This document shows positions 18,288-26,266 of a stretch of DNA of 64,000 bases, one piece after another (positions within the stretch are counted from its first letter, which is position 1; every line of letters begins with the position of its first letter). The DNA comes from an uncultured Eisenbergiella sp. (GTDB taxonomy: Bacteria; Bacillota; Clostridia; Lachnospirales; Lachnospiraceae). A program made the position numbers and the translations under genes. A model generated the notes under the pieces. The model did no database searches, was not told the DNA's origin, and saw only the letters and a program-made list of their open reading frames with translations. The stretch spans positions 124,001 to 188,000 of the forward strand of contig CAJUEL010000001.1 of NCBI GenBank assembly GCA_910585455.1, written 5' to 3'.

Positions 18288-19205
18288 TCACTTTTCCCGC
18301 CATATTTCCCCGTTCTGCCCTGACCATACCACACGATTGCGTCCCTTCTCCTTGGCATCGTACAGCATGCTGTCCGCCACCTTCAGCTGTTCCTCCAGGC
18401 TGCTTCCCGCTCCGGGCATCACCGTAGCGCCGCCCACGCTGATCGTCACCCAGGGGCTTACCGGGGAATTATGCGGAATATGCATATCCTCCACTCCCTG
18501 GCGCACCGTCTTCATAAAATCAAAGGCAGCCTCCGCCGGATTGCCCAAAAACACCGCCACAAACTCTTCTCCGCCATACCGGGCAAACAAATCTGTGGAA
18601 CGTTGAAAACGGGAAGCAATCTTCTGCGCCACAGCCGCAATGACCTTATCCCCTGCCGGATGACCGAAAGTATCATTATAAAGCTTGAACTTGTCAATAT
18701 CAAACATACATACAGAGAACGGCAGTTCAAAACGGATCGCCTCCTTCCAGCGGGAAACGCTTCCATCATCATACCGCCTCCGGTTCGCCACACCGGTGAG
18801 CTCATCAACCATGGCCTGTTCCTTAAACCGCATCTGGTAATGATAAAGCTGAATATGGGTGTTCACGCGGGCCTTGATGATAGCCGGGTTAAAAGGCTTG
18901 GTGATATAATCCACCGCCCCCAGCAGCAATCCCCGTTCCTCATACTGCACATCAGACAGACTGGTAATAAGGATCACCGGAACATACCGGGTAATCTCCA
19001 TGGCCTTCAGCTCCTTAAGAAGCACAAAGCCGTCTTTTCCCGGCAAAACCACATCCAAAAGAATCAGAGAATATCCCCCTTCTTTGGCGGCCTCCATGCC
19101 CTCCTCGGCTGTGTGGCGCGCAACAGGATCATAGTTTTCCTTCAGAATCGAGCATAAAAATCCACTCTGTACCGGGCTATCATCGATCACCAATATTTTA
19201 TCCAT
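18288..19205 (-). CDS. Response regulator with GGDEF diguanylate cyclase output
   Basis: A 305-residue two-domain signalling protein. The receiver domain (residues 1-120) has the acidic pocket DD at 8-9, the phosphoacceptor aspartate D51 in LLDVVLPGKDG, T81 and the conserved lysine K103. The GGDEF domain (about 135-300) carries an intact GGEEF at 211-215 and an RxxD inhibitory site (RSTD at 202-205) five residues before it, so it should make cyclic di-GMP with product feedback. The ATG at 19205 follows GAGAGGA; a long upstream in-frame extension is not supported. The neighbouring PAS-like gene, 58 bases upstream, may be its input. Confidence 0.92.
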   Translation of the reverse strand: MDKILVIDDSPVQSGFLCSILKENYDPVARHTAEEGMEAAKEGGYSLILLDVVLPGKDGFVLLKELKAMEITRYVPVILITSLSDVQYEERGLLLGAVDYITKPFNPAIIKARVNTHIQLYHYQMRFKEQAMVDELTGVANRRRYDDGSVSRWKEAIRFELPFSVCMFDIDKFKLYNDTFGHPAGDKVIAAVAQKIASRFQRSTDLFARYGGEEFVAVFLGNPAEAAFDFMKTVRQGVEDMHIPHNSPVSPWVTISVGGATVMPGAGSSLEEQLKVADSMLYDAKEKGRNRVVWSGQNGEIWREK

Positions 19206-19263
19206 AAAAGTCCTCTCATTCCGTATCAGTTTCTTCTCCCGGCTCAAAGCAGCATATCCCTGG

Positions 19264-20166
19264 TTACCGGTCATGCGCCTGCTGCATCCTGTCTCGTCTG
19301 CCGTCATTGATATCCTGTGCCGCATATATCGCCGTCTTGGGCAAATCCCCCTCCACTGTCCGGGCAAGCATAACCGTAGCGCGCACCCAGCTCCAGCATT
19401 CCGCGCCTTCTTCTCCGGGCTCCTCGGACAGCTTGCGATATTCAACCGCCACACTGGGCTGCCACCAGCGCAAAACGCTCCTCAGGTTCTGCACATTCAT
19501 AATCCGCAGGTATTCTTCCCTGTCCTCCGGATGGATAAAGTGATTGGCATAAATGCGCAAAGCCGCTGTAAAATTCACTTCGTCTCCAAGCACATCCCCC
19601 ACCTTGCCCAGCTGCGTGACAGTCCGAAAGGTATCCTGCTCCAAATCCACATAATAGGTCGAAAAAAACAAACTGCTCAGACTGCTGATGATGTACGCCC
19701 GGTCTTCCAGATTCCGAAGCATTTCCCTGCTTCGGGCTATCAGACCTTCCCGCTCCATTCCTTCGCGAAACACATCATCCACATCCTTCACACACAATAT
19801 GACATAGCGCGCCTCTCCGCCGCGGTCCGGCATGATCTCCATCAGGTTCCAGCGAAAATCCTCTCCTGACTTCCTGCGGTAAATCATCGTAAGCGCTTCC
19901 TTCTTCCCGGCGGTGGCCCGCCGCAGCTGATCCAGACGGGTAAAGGTGACAAACTGCTCTGCATCTTCCCAGTGTATGGCGCCCTCCAGGGCAAACCGGG
20001 CCATCTGATCGGTCAGCGAACCCTCTCCGGGCTGCCAGCCTTCCGGATCTGATTTAATCACCGTACACCGATCCGTTTCCAGGTCCACACGAAGAATCTT
20101 CCGGTATGTAAAGCCGCTACTCTCAGGCATGGACTCCAAAATAGTATCATTACCGCTTGTTTGCAC
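19264..20166 (-). CDS. PAS-like sensory protein, partner of the GGDEF regulator
   Basis: A soluble protein of about 300 residues with two PAS-like halves. The first ends in MIYRRKSGEDFRWNLMEIMP; the second runs from TYYVDLEQDTFRTV to FIHPEDREEYLRIM, a pattern common in front of GGDEF or kinase domains in Clostridia. No histidine kinase, GGDEF or EAL domain is present, so it is an input module without output. The GTG at 20166 is preferred because it has an AAGGGAG ribosome site. An ATG at 20217 would add 17 residues but has no good site. It lies just ahead of the receiver-GGDEF gene. Confidence 0.7.
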   Translation of the reverse strand: MQTSGNDTILESMPESSGFTYRKILRVDLETDRCTVIKSDPEGWQPGEGSLTDQMARFALEGAIHWEDAEQFVTFTRLDQLRRATAGKKEALTMIYRRKSGEDFRWNLMEIMPDRGGEARYVILCVKDVDDVFREGMEREGLIARSREMLRNLEDRAYIISSLSSLFFSTYYVDLEQDTFRTVTQLGKVGDVLGDEVNFTAALRIYANHFIHPEDREEYLRIMNVQNLRSVLRWWQPSVAVEYRKLSEEPGEEGAECWSWVRATVMLARTVEGDLPKTAIYAAQDINDGRRDRMQQAHDR

Positions 20167-20281
20167 GCTCTCTCCCTTCCTATCAAATGCTGCACAATTC
20201 CCTATACGCATTTTCATAAATCCGATAAAAGGCGAACCGAATCCTTCTTTACAGCCCAGACATACGCTCTCAATTTCTTTG

Positions 20282-20314
20282 TTAAAAGAGCCTGCAATAA
20301 CCTTGCAGGCTCTT
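20282..20314 (-). terminator. Terminator after tRNA-Arg
   Basis: On the minus strand AAGAGCCTGCAA pairs perfectly with TTGCAGGCTCTT around a 5-nt loop and continues into TT, six bases after the tRNA. Confidence 0.85.
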
Positions 20315-20319
20315 CCTAG

Positions 20320-20393
<74 letters not shown>

Positions 20394-20442
20394 ATATTCA
20401 AAATACCAAAAGAAATAACAATTGTCCTCAACAACGTAATTT

Positions 20443-20471
20443 ATTGTACCCGTTTTTTCCCAAAATGTCAA
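20443..20471 (-). promoter_or_regulatory. Promoter of tRNA-Arg
   Basis: Minus-strand TTGACA (20466-20471), 17-base spacer, TACAAT (20443-20448); near consensus. The predicted start lies about 42 bases before the tRNA. Confidence 0.85.
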
Positions 20472-20501
20472 TAGCCTTTTTCATTTTTTCTAACTACATA
20501 T

Positions 20502-20635
20502 GTAACAGTTCAGCCCGGGCTGAACTGTTACCGCATTCGCCCATGAAAATCGCTCCGCGATGGGGCGAATGCCTGCTACCGGCACGATTTCTCACGGTCT
20601 GTGCGGTGAACGCGCAGACCTGGCTGAACTGTTAC
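20502..20635. mobile_element. 134-bp palindromic MITE-like element with 8-bp target duplication
   Basis: Perfect 14-bp terminal inverted repeats (GTAACAGTTCAGCC at 20502-20515, its complement at 20622-20635) bounded by an exact 8-bp direct repeat, CTACATAT (20494-20501 and 20636-20643). The left end is itself a perfect 30-bp palindrome (20502-20531). Two further hairpins fill the centre: 20533-20572 (10-bp outer stem, ATCGC/GCGAT inner stem) and 20596-20620 (10-bp stem). It has no coding capacity, so it would need a transposase from elsewhere. GTAA ends with 8-bp duplications are features of the IS66 family; that link is inference. Confidence 0.85.
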
Positions 20636-20655
20636 CTACATATAACTGTTGGATT

Positions 20656-20775
20656 GCTACTATTCAGACACGTCTGAATAGTAACGGCATCCGCCCATAA
20701 AAATCGCTTTGCGATAGGGCGGATGCCTGTTGCCGCTACGTTTTTTACGGTCTGCGCGGTAAGCGCGCAGACCGT
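20656..20775. mobile_element. Second, right-truncated copy of the palindromic element
   Basis: Same order as the 134-bp element: a 30-bp palindrome (20656-20685, arms GCTACTATTCAGAC and GTCTGAATAGTAAC), a hairpin at 20686-20727 with an 11-bp outer and ATCGC/GCGAT inner stem, and a hairpin at 20747-20775 with an 11-bp stem. The internal sequence is clearly related to the first copy but differs at many positions, often in ways that keep pairing. No right terminal repeat is found. The remaining 110 bases to the next gene hold nothing recognised. Confidence 0.75.
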
Positions 20776-20888
20776 ACGAAAGCATGATGGCTTCAAAATT
20801 TTCACCCATCACGCATTACATCCTACCGTAGACATCCTTTGACTTTTATGCCCAAATCCGTTCTTTCTCACAAATAAAGGAATCCTCA

Positions 20889-21377
20889 TCAGGAACATAA
20901 CGGCATATTCATCTTTTCCACATATTCCAGCAAATGCATAATAAATTCCGCATTAGTCGGTCTTTTCCCATCCTCGCGGCAATACCCGAATACCGCCTTT
21001 TGTACCTCCACATTCCCTTTATCCCATGCTTTCAGAATAGCATGTCTGATCGCATGTTCCACGCTGTCCGCTGTCGTTCCGTATTTTCGGGCTACCGATG
21101 GATAAAGCCGCTTCGTAATTCCATTTAGCTCTTCCTTGTCTTTCATGCAAATTCTGGCTGACGTTTTCAAATAGTGATATCCTTTCAGATTTGGCTTTAT
21201 CGAAAGCCTGACGAGAAGCTCTGCAACTCTCGTTTCCGCTGCCGACCGCAACTCTCCTGCCGCTGGTGGCACGCAGGATAATATGATCTGCATATCCCGA
21301 TCCGTTTTAAACAACTCTGTTAGCTGAAATAATTCCTGTTGACTGCATGACTCTGCAGATACCCATATATATCCCAT
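20889..21377 (-). CDS. Stand-alone Spo0A C-terminal DNA-binding domain protein
   Basis: A 162-residue protein whose residues 60-160 match the Spo0A effector domain: ITKRLYPSVARKYGTT, then DSVEHAIRHAILKAWDKGN (the recognition helix region), and RPTNAEFIMHL at the end. The receiver domain of Spo0A is missing. In its place is a short N-terminus (WVSAESCSQQELFQL) without an acidic pocket. It may bind 0A-type DNA boxes without phosphorylation control. The ATG follows GGAGGG. The coding region and its flank are AT-richer than the surroundings, which may mean acquired DNA. Confidence 0.85.
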   Translation of the reverse strand: MGYIWVSAESCSQQELFQLTELFKTDRDMQIILSCVPPAAGELRSAAETRVAELLVRLSIKPNLKGYHYLKTSARICMKDKEELNGITKRLYPSVARKYGTTADSVEHAIRHAILKAWDKGNVEVQKAVFGYCREDGKRPTNAEFIMHLLEYVEKMNMPLCS

Positions 21378-21692
21378 ATCGTCCCTCCACTTATAATATT
21401 TTTTGACAATTTAATCAATATTGCTCATATTATCAGAAAATTCTGAATATTAAAGTATCTTTATGGCATTATTTTTGAAACAGAAATGCCACATATGGCA
21501 CATCCGGGTGTCTTCCATTACCCACCCGCCTGTCCGCTGCCGACATGCTATATCCGGCAGCGACGCAAACAGCAACTTTTCCCGCAGGTATTTGTCTTGA
21601 ATAAAGGTATAAACTATGGTAAAATATATCATTAATACGAATTGCCGGAAATCTGTGCAGAGCACATCGGTTCAGAAAGGAAACGAACTTAC
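21378..21692. other. Divergent intergenic region upstream of the Spo0A-domain and oxidoreductase genes
   Basis: AT-rich. It holds a small palindrome (TCAGAAAATTCTGA, near 21434-21447) that could be an operator, a 7-bp GC-rich hairpin (GCTGCCG/CGGCAGC, near 21536-21561), and the plus-strand promoter given separately. No gene was found. Confidence 0.5.
21597..21625 (+). promoter_or_regulatory. Promoter of the FAD oxidoreductase gene
   Basis: TTGAAT (21597-21602), a 17-base spacer, TAAAAT (21620-21625). The leader would be about 60 nt. Confidence 0.65.
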
Positions 21693-23249
21693 ATGAGAAA
21701 AGCCTTTATAATAGGCGCAGGTCCTGCCGGTCTGACCGCCGCCTATGAGCTGTTGAAGCAGGCAGACGATATCGAAGTGACAGTTTTTGAAGAAAGCCAG
21801 TATATGGGGGGCATTTCCAAAACGGTCAACTACAAGGGCAACCGGATGGACATGGGCGGACACCGCTTCTTTTCCAAGGTGCCCAGAGTCAATGAATGGT
21901 GGGAGAGCATGCTGCCGATGCAGGGAAGCCCCGCCTGGGATGACATACAGCTTGAACGGACGCAGGAGTGGAAGACAGGCGGACCCGATCCCGAGAAGCA
22001 GGACCGGGTCATGCTAAAGCGTAACCGCGTTTCGCGCATATACTACGACCAGAAATTTTTTGATTACCCGATCAGCTTAAAATGGGAAACCTTCGCCAAC
22101 ATGGGGCTTGTCACCGACATCATCGCGGGCTTTAGCTATCTCGCCGCGGTTTTACACAAGCGGGAGGAGAAGTCCCTGGAGGATTTTTACATCAACCGGT
22201 TCGGAAAAAAGCTCTACTCCATGTTCTTTGAGAATTATACCGAAAACCTGTGGGGGCGTCATCCCAGCGAGATCGACCCCAGCTGGGGCTCACAGCGCGC
22301 AAAAGGGCTTTCCGTCATGGCGATCATCAAGGATATGTTCGGCAAGCTTCTTCCTAATAAAAAGAACCGTCATGTGGAAACCTCTCTGATCGAATCCTTC
22401 AGCTATCCCAAGCTCGGTCCCGGACAGCTCTGGGACGTGACCGCCGCCGAGGTTGAGAAAATGGGCGGCAGGATTTTGAAGGGCTGTAAGGTCATTTCCT
22501 TTACCAAAAATGCGGACAACCACATCACCGCCCTCACCTATGAGCAGGACGGCAGGCAAATCCATGCGGAGGCGGACATCTTCATCTCCTCCATGCCCTT
22601 AAAGGATCTGGTGGGCGGCATGAATGATGTTCCCGCCAAAGAGGCAGCCATCGCGGCAGGACTTCCCTACCGCGATTACAGGACGCTGGGCGTTTTGGTT
22701 CCTTCTCTGAACCTGAAAAATAAGACCAAAATCAAAACCATCGGCAATATCGTGCCCGACAACTGGGTTTACGTCCATGACCGCACCGTGAAGCTGGGGC
22801 GCTTCCAGATTTATAACAACTGGTCCCCCTATATGGTCGTGGATCTGGAGCATACAGTCTGGGTGGGACTTGAATATTTCTGCACGGAGGGAGATGCGCT
22901 CTGGAACCTGAGCGATGAAGAATTCACGAAGCTGGGCGTCCGGGAAATGGTACAGATGGGACTGATCGACAGAGCGGAGGATGTGATCGACACCCATGCG
23001 GAGGCTGTGAAAAAGGCATATCCCGCCTACTTTGACACCTATTCCGAAATCGATACGCTGATTTCCTATTTAAATACGATTGACAATCTCTACTGTGTGG
23101 GAAGAAACGGACAGCACCGTTACAACAATATCGATCACTCCATGTGCACCTCCTTTGAAGCGGTACACAACATCGTGAACAATATTTCCGACCGTTCCAA
23201 TATCTGGAGCGTCAACACGGAAAAGGAATATCATGAGGCGAAGGGCTGA
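21693..23249 (+). CDS. FAD-dependent oxidoreductase of the amine-oxidase/UDP-galactopyranose-mutase-like group
   Basis: A 518-residue flavoprotein with an N-terminal dinucleotide-binding motif (IIGAGPAGLTAAYELL) and an acidic residue at the end of the next strand (VTVFEES). A Gly/His-rich flavin contact (MDMGGHRFFSK) follows, and a C-terminal closing motif (CVGRNGQHRYNNIDHSM). The pattern resembles NAD(P)/FAD oxidoreductases often found with surface-glycan genes and distantly UDP-galactopyranose mutase. The reaction cannot be named. The ATG at 21693 follows AAAGGA at about 12 bases. It is transcribed alone, ending at a terminator shared with a convergent membrane-protein gene. Confidence 0.85.
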   Translation: MRKAFIIGAGPAGLTAAYELLKQADDIEVTVFEESQYMGGISKTVNYKGNRMDMGGHRFFSKVPRVNEWWESMLPMQGSPAWDDIQLERTQEWKTGGPDPEKQDRVMLKRNRVSRIYYDQKFFDYPISLKWETFANMGLVTDIIAGFSYLAAVLHKREEKSLEDFYINRFGKKLYSMFFENYTENLWGRHPSEIDPSWGSQRAKGLSVMAIIKDMFGKLLPNKKNRHVETSLIESFSYPKLGPGQLWDVTAAEVEKMGGRILKGCKVISFTKNADNHITALTYEQDGRQIHAEADIFISSMPLKDLVGGMNDVPAKEAAIAAGLPYRDYRTLGVLVPSLNLKNKTKIKTIGNIVPDNWVYVHDRTVKLGRFQIYNNWSPYMVVDLEHTVWVGLEYFCTEGDALWNLSDEEFTKLGVREMVQMGLIDRAEDVIDTHAEAVKKAYPAYFDTYSEIDTLISYLNTIDNLYCVGRNGQHRYNNIDHSMCTSFEAVHNIVNNISDRSNIWSVNTEKEYHEAKG

Positions 23250-23284
23250 TGCCCAAAGAAAAATTTAATTTTCTGCCATAAAAC

Positions 23285-23320
23285 ACCCGTCGCATAAACG
23301 ATATGCGGCGGGTTCTTTTT
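23285..23320 (+). terminator. Terminator after the oxidoreductase gene
   Basis: Arms ACCCGTCGCAT (23285-23295) and ATGCGGCGGGT (23303-23313), then TCTTTTT. It could also stop transcripts of the convergent membrane-protein gene. Confidence 0.8.
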
Positions 23321-23328
23321 ATATCATA

Positions 23329-25071
23329 TCAAAAGGTCCTGTACAAAAAAATCGTGTATGGGGAGGTCTCCTCCGTATAAACACCGTGCAGGACAAACCC
23401 CTGCTCCTCCACATCCTCCAGCTCATAGCGGGAAAAAAGCCAGACCCCTCCCATCTTTCGAAACTGTTCCCCGTTCAGATACAGATGCAGGTCGGATAGC
23501 GGCTGATTCCGATAAGGGTTATAAATGCTCTCCCCGCTGCCCGCATACAAATACGCGCGGGCGCCCCAGCCGCCGTAGTAGCTGCGCCACTCCTCCACCC
23601 GGTCATAAGCGGGGCGGATCAGCTCTGTGAACGCCTCCTTGTAGCTTTGGGGATAAAAGCCCAGATAGCCGTCCAGCGTCGCGATGCCGCTGTATTCCAG
23701 CACCGCCGGATTCAGACCATAACCGGCACAATATTCCCCGTCATATCCGATATCCTCCTTGATCTGCTCCATCAGTCCGGCGCTGTAATATTCCCTGTAG
23801 TTGAGCAGATTCACCTCTGTATGCTTCACCGCCCGATATGCCTGATGGTAGCAGGTCCAGTAAAATTCATTATAAACCGCAGGCGTGACAAGAATGACCG
23901 CAACCGCGACACACGCAAGCAGATTTGCCGTCCGCCTCCAGAAAAGCTTTCCTCTGTCATACAAAAATTTCAAGGCAAGAAAACCTGCTGCATACCATAA
24001 AAAGGGATTAAAAAAGGTGGTCCGGTTGAACTGAAAGCCCTTAAGCGGCGGCAGGAGCGTTTCAAACAGCCGCCGAAAGTTCCCCCAGTAATACAGCCCG
24101 TTGCAGACACAGTTGAATCCGATCAGCAAAAGCACCCAGACAAGCGCCTCCTTCCCGATCTGCGCCGTCCGTCTTTGCCGGACCAGGTCTGCAATCCGCC
24201 ACAGAAGCACGAACAGGCAAAGCGGAAGCACAAAAAATCTGTGGTCTGACGCCGCATGAAATACCGGAGTCAGAAACGCTTCTCCGATTTGCCCAAGCAC
24301 TCCCGCCAGATTCAGGTCGGTATCCACCATGCTCGACCGGATCGTTTCCACATCGGAAAACAGCATCTGTCCAAACAGCCGGTATTCAAAGCACACGTAG
24401 CCTGCCGCCAGCACAGGCAGCGCAACGACCAGTCTCATACAGGGCTTTTTATCCCGGATGGAGCAGAACAGAATGGCGCATACCAGATAGGCGAGCAGAA
24501 AAAAGCCGAAATAGGAAAAATAGGAGAGCAGCGGATAGGCAAACAGCGCGGCATACCACCATTTTCCTTCCTTCTGATAGATTTTGCGTAAAATCAGTAC
24601 CGCCAGCGGAATGGATGCAAAGGCGATTCCATATGCCGGGAATAAGGGCAGAATCCCATAGCACAGCCCCATCACCCAGGCGATTCCCCTGTAGGCCGCA
24701 AATTTTTCCCGATAAATATCCTTTGCGAGCAGCGCGAAGGAAGTCATGCCGATCCCGATCTTTAAAAAGTAGCCGGCCATATAGGCGGCAAAGGGAGGCA
24801 GAAAGACAAAAAGAATATTGTACAGATTCCATTCGCTGCTTAAGCAGTCCCGGCTGACGCCGCCCAGCATCGGCATAACCGCCTGGGACGCAAACCATCC
24901 GTCCCAGTGATTCATCACCTGAAAATGCGCCATAAACAGATCCAGATTATCCTGCACCGTAATGTAGCTGTTTTCTCCGTATATACCAAATACCAACGCC
25001 TGCAAACCGATACAGCCTGCAATGACCACCATGTACCAGAAACGGTCCAGCCAGTCCAACACTTTTTTCAT
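23329..25071 (-). CDS. Polytopic membrane protein, YfhO/DUF6044-like
   Basis: A 580-residue protein with about eleven transmembrane helices in the first 400 residues and an extracytoplasmic C-terminal domain of about 170 residues rich in Tyr and Gly (GWGARAYLYAGSGESIYNPY). Early motifs such as TVQDNLDLFMAHFQ resemble lipid-linked-sugar glycosyltransferases of the GT-C/YfhO kind, where an acidic residue in the first outer loop is catalytic. This suggests transfer of a sugar from a polyprenyl carrier, but the target is unknown. The ATG at 25071 follows GGGGG; an ATG 12 bases upstream is possible. Confidence 0.75.
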   Translation of the reverse strand: MKKVLDWLDRFWYMVVIAGCIGLQALVFGIYGENSYITVQDNLDLFMAHFQVMNHWDGWFASQAVMPMLGGVSRDCLSSEWNLYNILFVFLPPFAAYMAGYFLKIGIGMTSFALLAKDIYREKFAAYRGIAWVMGLCYGILPLFPAYGIAFASIPLAVLILRKIYQKEGKWWYAALFAYPLLSYFSYFGFFLLAYLVCAILFCSIRDKKPCMRLVVALPVLAAGYVCFEYRLFGQMLFSDVETIRSSMVDTDLNLAGVLGQIGEAFLTPVFHAASDHRFFVLPLCLFVLLWRIADLVRQRRTAQIGKEALVWVLLLIGFNCVCNGLYYWGNFRRLFETLLPPLKGFQFNRTTFFNPFLWYAAGFLALKFLYDRGKLFWRRTANLLACVAVAVILVTPAVYNEFYWTCYHQAYRAVKHTEVNLLNYREYYSAGLMEQIKEDIGYDGEYCAGYGLNPAVLEYSGIATLDGYLGFYPQSYKEAFTELIRPAYDRVEEWRSYYGGWGARAYLYAGSGESIYNPYRNQPLSDLHLYLNGEQFRKMGGVWLFSRYELEDVEEQGFVLHGVYTEETSPYTIFLYRTF

Positions 25072-25106
25072 ACCAACCCCCATGTCGCCGCTCTTAAAAC
25101 TGAAAC

Positions 25107-25143
25107 GGCAATAAAATCCCCGCAGAGCGTGGATTCTATTGCC
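25107..25143 (-). terminator. Hairpin after metQ
   Basis: GGCAATA and AATCC pair with GGGATT and TATTGCC in an almost continuous stem. There is no T-run after it, so termination of the met transcript here is likely but not certain. Confidence 0.45.
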
Positions 25144-25161
25144 ATGAATCAAAATAACCGC

Positions 25162-26124
25162 TTATCCTTCATAGGGCACAACGGAGCCCTGATAATTCTC
25201 TTCGATGAATTTCTTGATTTCATCGGATTTCAAAACCTCTACCAGCGCCTTGATGCCCTCGTTGTTTTCATTCCCTTCCTTCACAGCAATCACATTCACA
25301 TACTGCTGGATCGCTTCGGAGCTCTCTGTCTCCTGCGCCACCGCGTCCGCTGTGGAAAGTCCTGCCTGCAGCGCATAGTTACCGTTCACCACGCCGAAGG
25401 CCACATCGGGAAGCGTCCGCGCCACCTGTTCGGCCGCCAGCTCTACGATCTTGATGTTGGAAGGATTCGCCGTGATATCCAGCACGGTCGCGGTAATGCC
25501 CGCTTCCGGATCCAGCTCAATCAGCCCCTGCTCCTGCAAAAGCAGCAGCGCGCGCGCCTCATTCGTCGTATCGTTGGGCACCGCGATCTCAGCGTCTTCG
25601 GAAATTGCCGCAAGATCACTTGCCTTACCGGGATAGATCCCCATCGGCTCATAATGGATTTCGCCCGCATTCACCAGGTGCGTGCCCTTTTCTTCATTAT
25701 AGCTGTTTAAGTAATTGATATGCTGGAAATAGTTGGCGTCGATTTCACCGCTCTCCACCACCTCATTCGGCTGTACATAATCGGTGAACTCTGTTACCTC
25801 CAGCGTCCAGCCCTTTGCCGCCATCAGCGCCTTCGCCTCATTGAGGATCTCCGCATGGGGCACAGGAGTCGCCGCCACGGTGACAGTTCCCTTCGCTTCC
25901 ACTTCTTCTGATGCCTGCGCGCCTTCCCCGGCGTCATCCTGTGCATCCGCGGCGGTATCCGCATCCGCGCCATCCTGTGCATCCGCTCCATCATCCTGCG
26001 CGTTTGCAGCATCCGCTGCGGCCTGTGTTTCCGGCTGTGCCGCCGCAGGCGCACTGCCGCAGCCGCCCAGCAGTGTTGCGCCCAGCGTCAGGGCACACAC
26101 CAGTGCCAATACTTTTCTTTTCAT
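25162..26124 (-). CDS. metQ: MetQ/NlpA family methionine-binding lipoprotein
   Basis: The substrate-binding part of the MetNIQ methionine ABC importer. The 320-residue precursor has a type II signal peptide with lipobox LLGGC (about C22), so it is anchored to the outer face of the membrane by a lipid. An unusual 50-residue linker rich in Asp and Ala (about 30-75) separates anchor and binding domain. The domain shows TVAATPVPHAEIL, NYFQHINYLN and a NGNYALQAGL segment typical of MetQ/NlpA proteins. The ATG at 26124 is preferred because the signal peptide begins there. It follows metI by 142 bases. Confidence 0.94.
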   Translation of the reverse strand: MKRKVLALVCALTLGATLLGGCGSAPAAAQPETQAAADAANAQDDGADAQDGADADTAADAQDDAGEGAQASEEVEAKGTVTVAATPVPHAEILNEAKALMAAKGWTLEVTEFTDYVQPNEVVESGEIDANYFQHINYLNSYNEEKGTHLVNAGEIHYEPMGIYPGKASDLAAISEDAEIAVPNDTTNEARALLLLQEQGLIELDPEAGITATVLDITANPSNIKIVELAAEQVARTLPDVAFGVVNGNYALQAGLSTADAVAQETESSEAIQQYVNVIAVKEGNENNEGIKALVEVLKSDEIKKFIEENYQGSVVPYEG

Positions 26125-26266
26125 AATATTCTCCTCTTTTCTCCGGTTTTTGGGCTTTTGAGAAACCACTCATTTGCCATGGCGTCTTTCCTGTGCCGTC
26201 TCCGGTTCTCTATAGCCAAAACAGAAAAGGGCTATCCGCCGATTCCTGTAAGGTTACCATAAAGCG

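Noticed and set aside
20494..20775. CRISPR-like repeat array
   Set aside because: The repeated parts are palindromic hairpins of one transposable-element family, with only two copies and no regular spacers or cas genes.
21390..21418. TTGATT-N17-TATAAG on the minus strand as promoter of the Spo0A-domain gene
   Set aside because: Transcription would start at about 21383, inside the ribosome site, leaving no usable leader. The real promoter is probably elsewhere.
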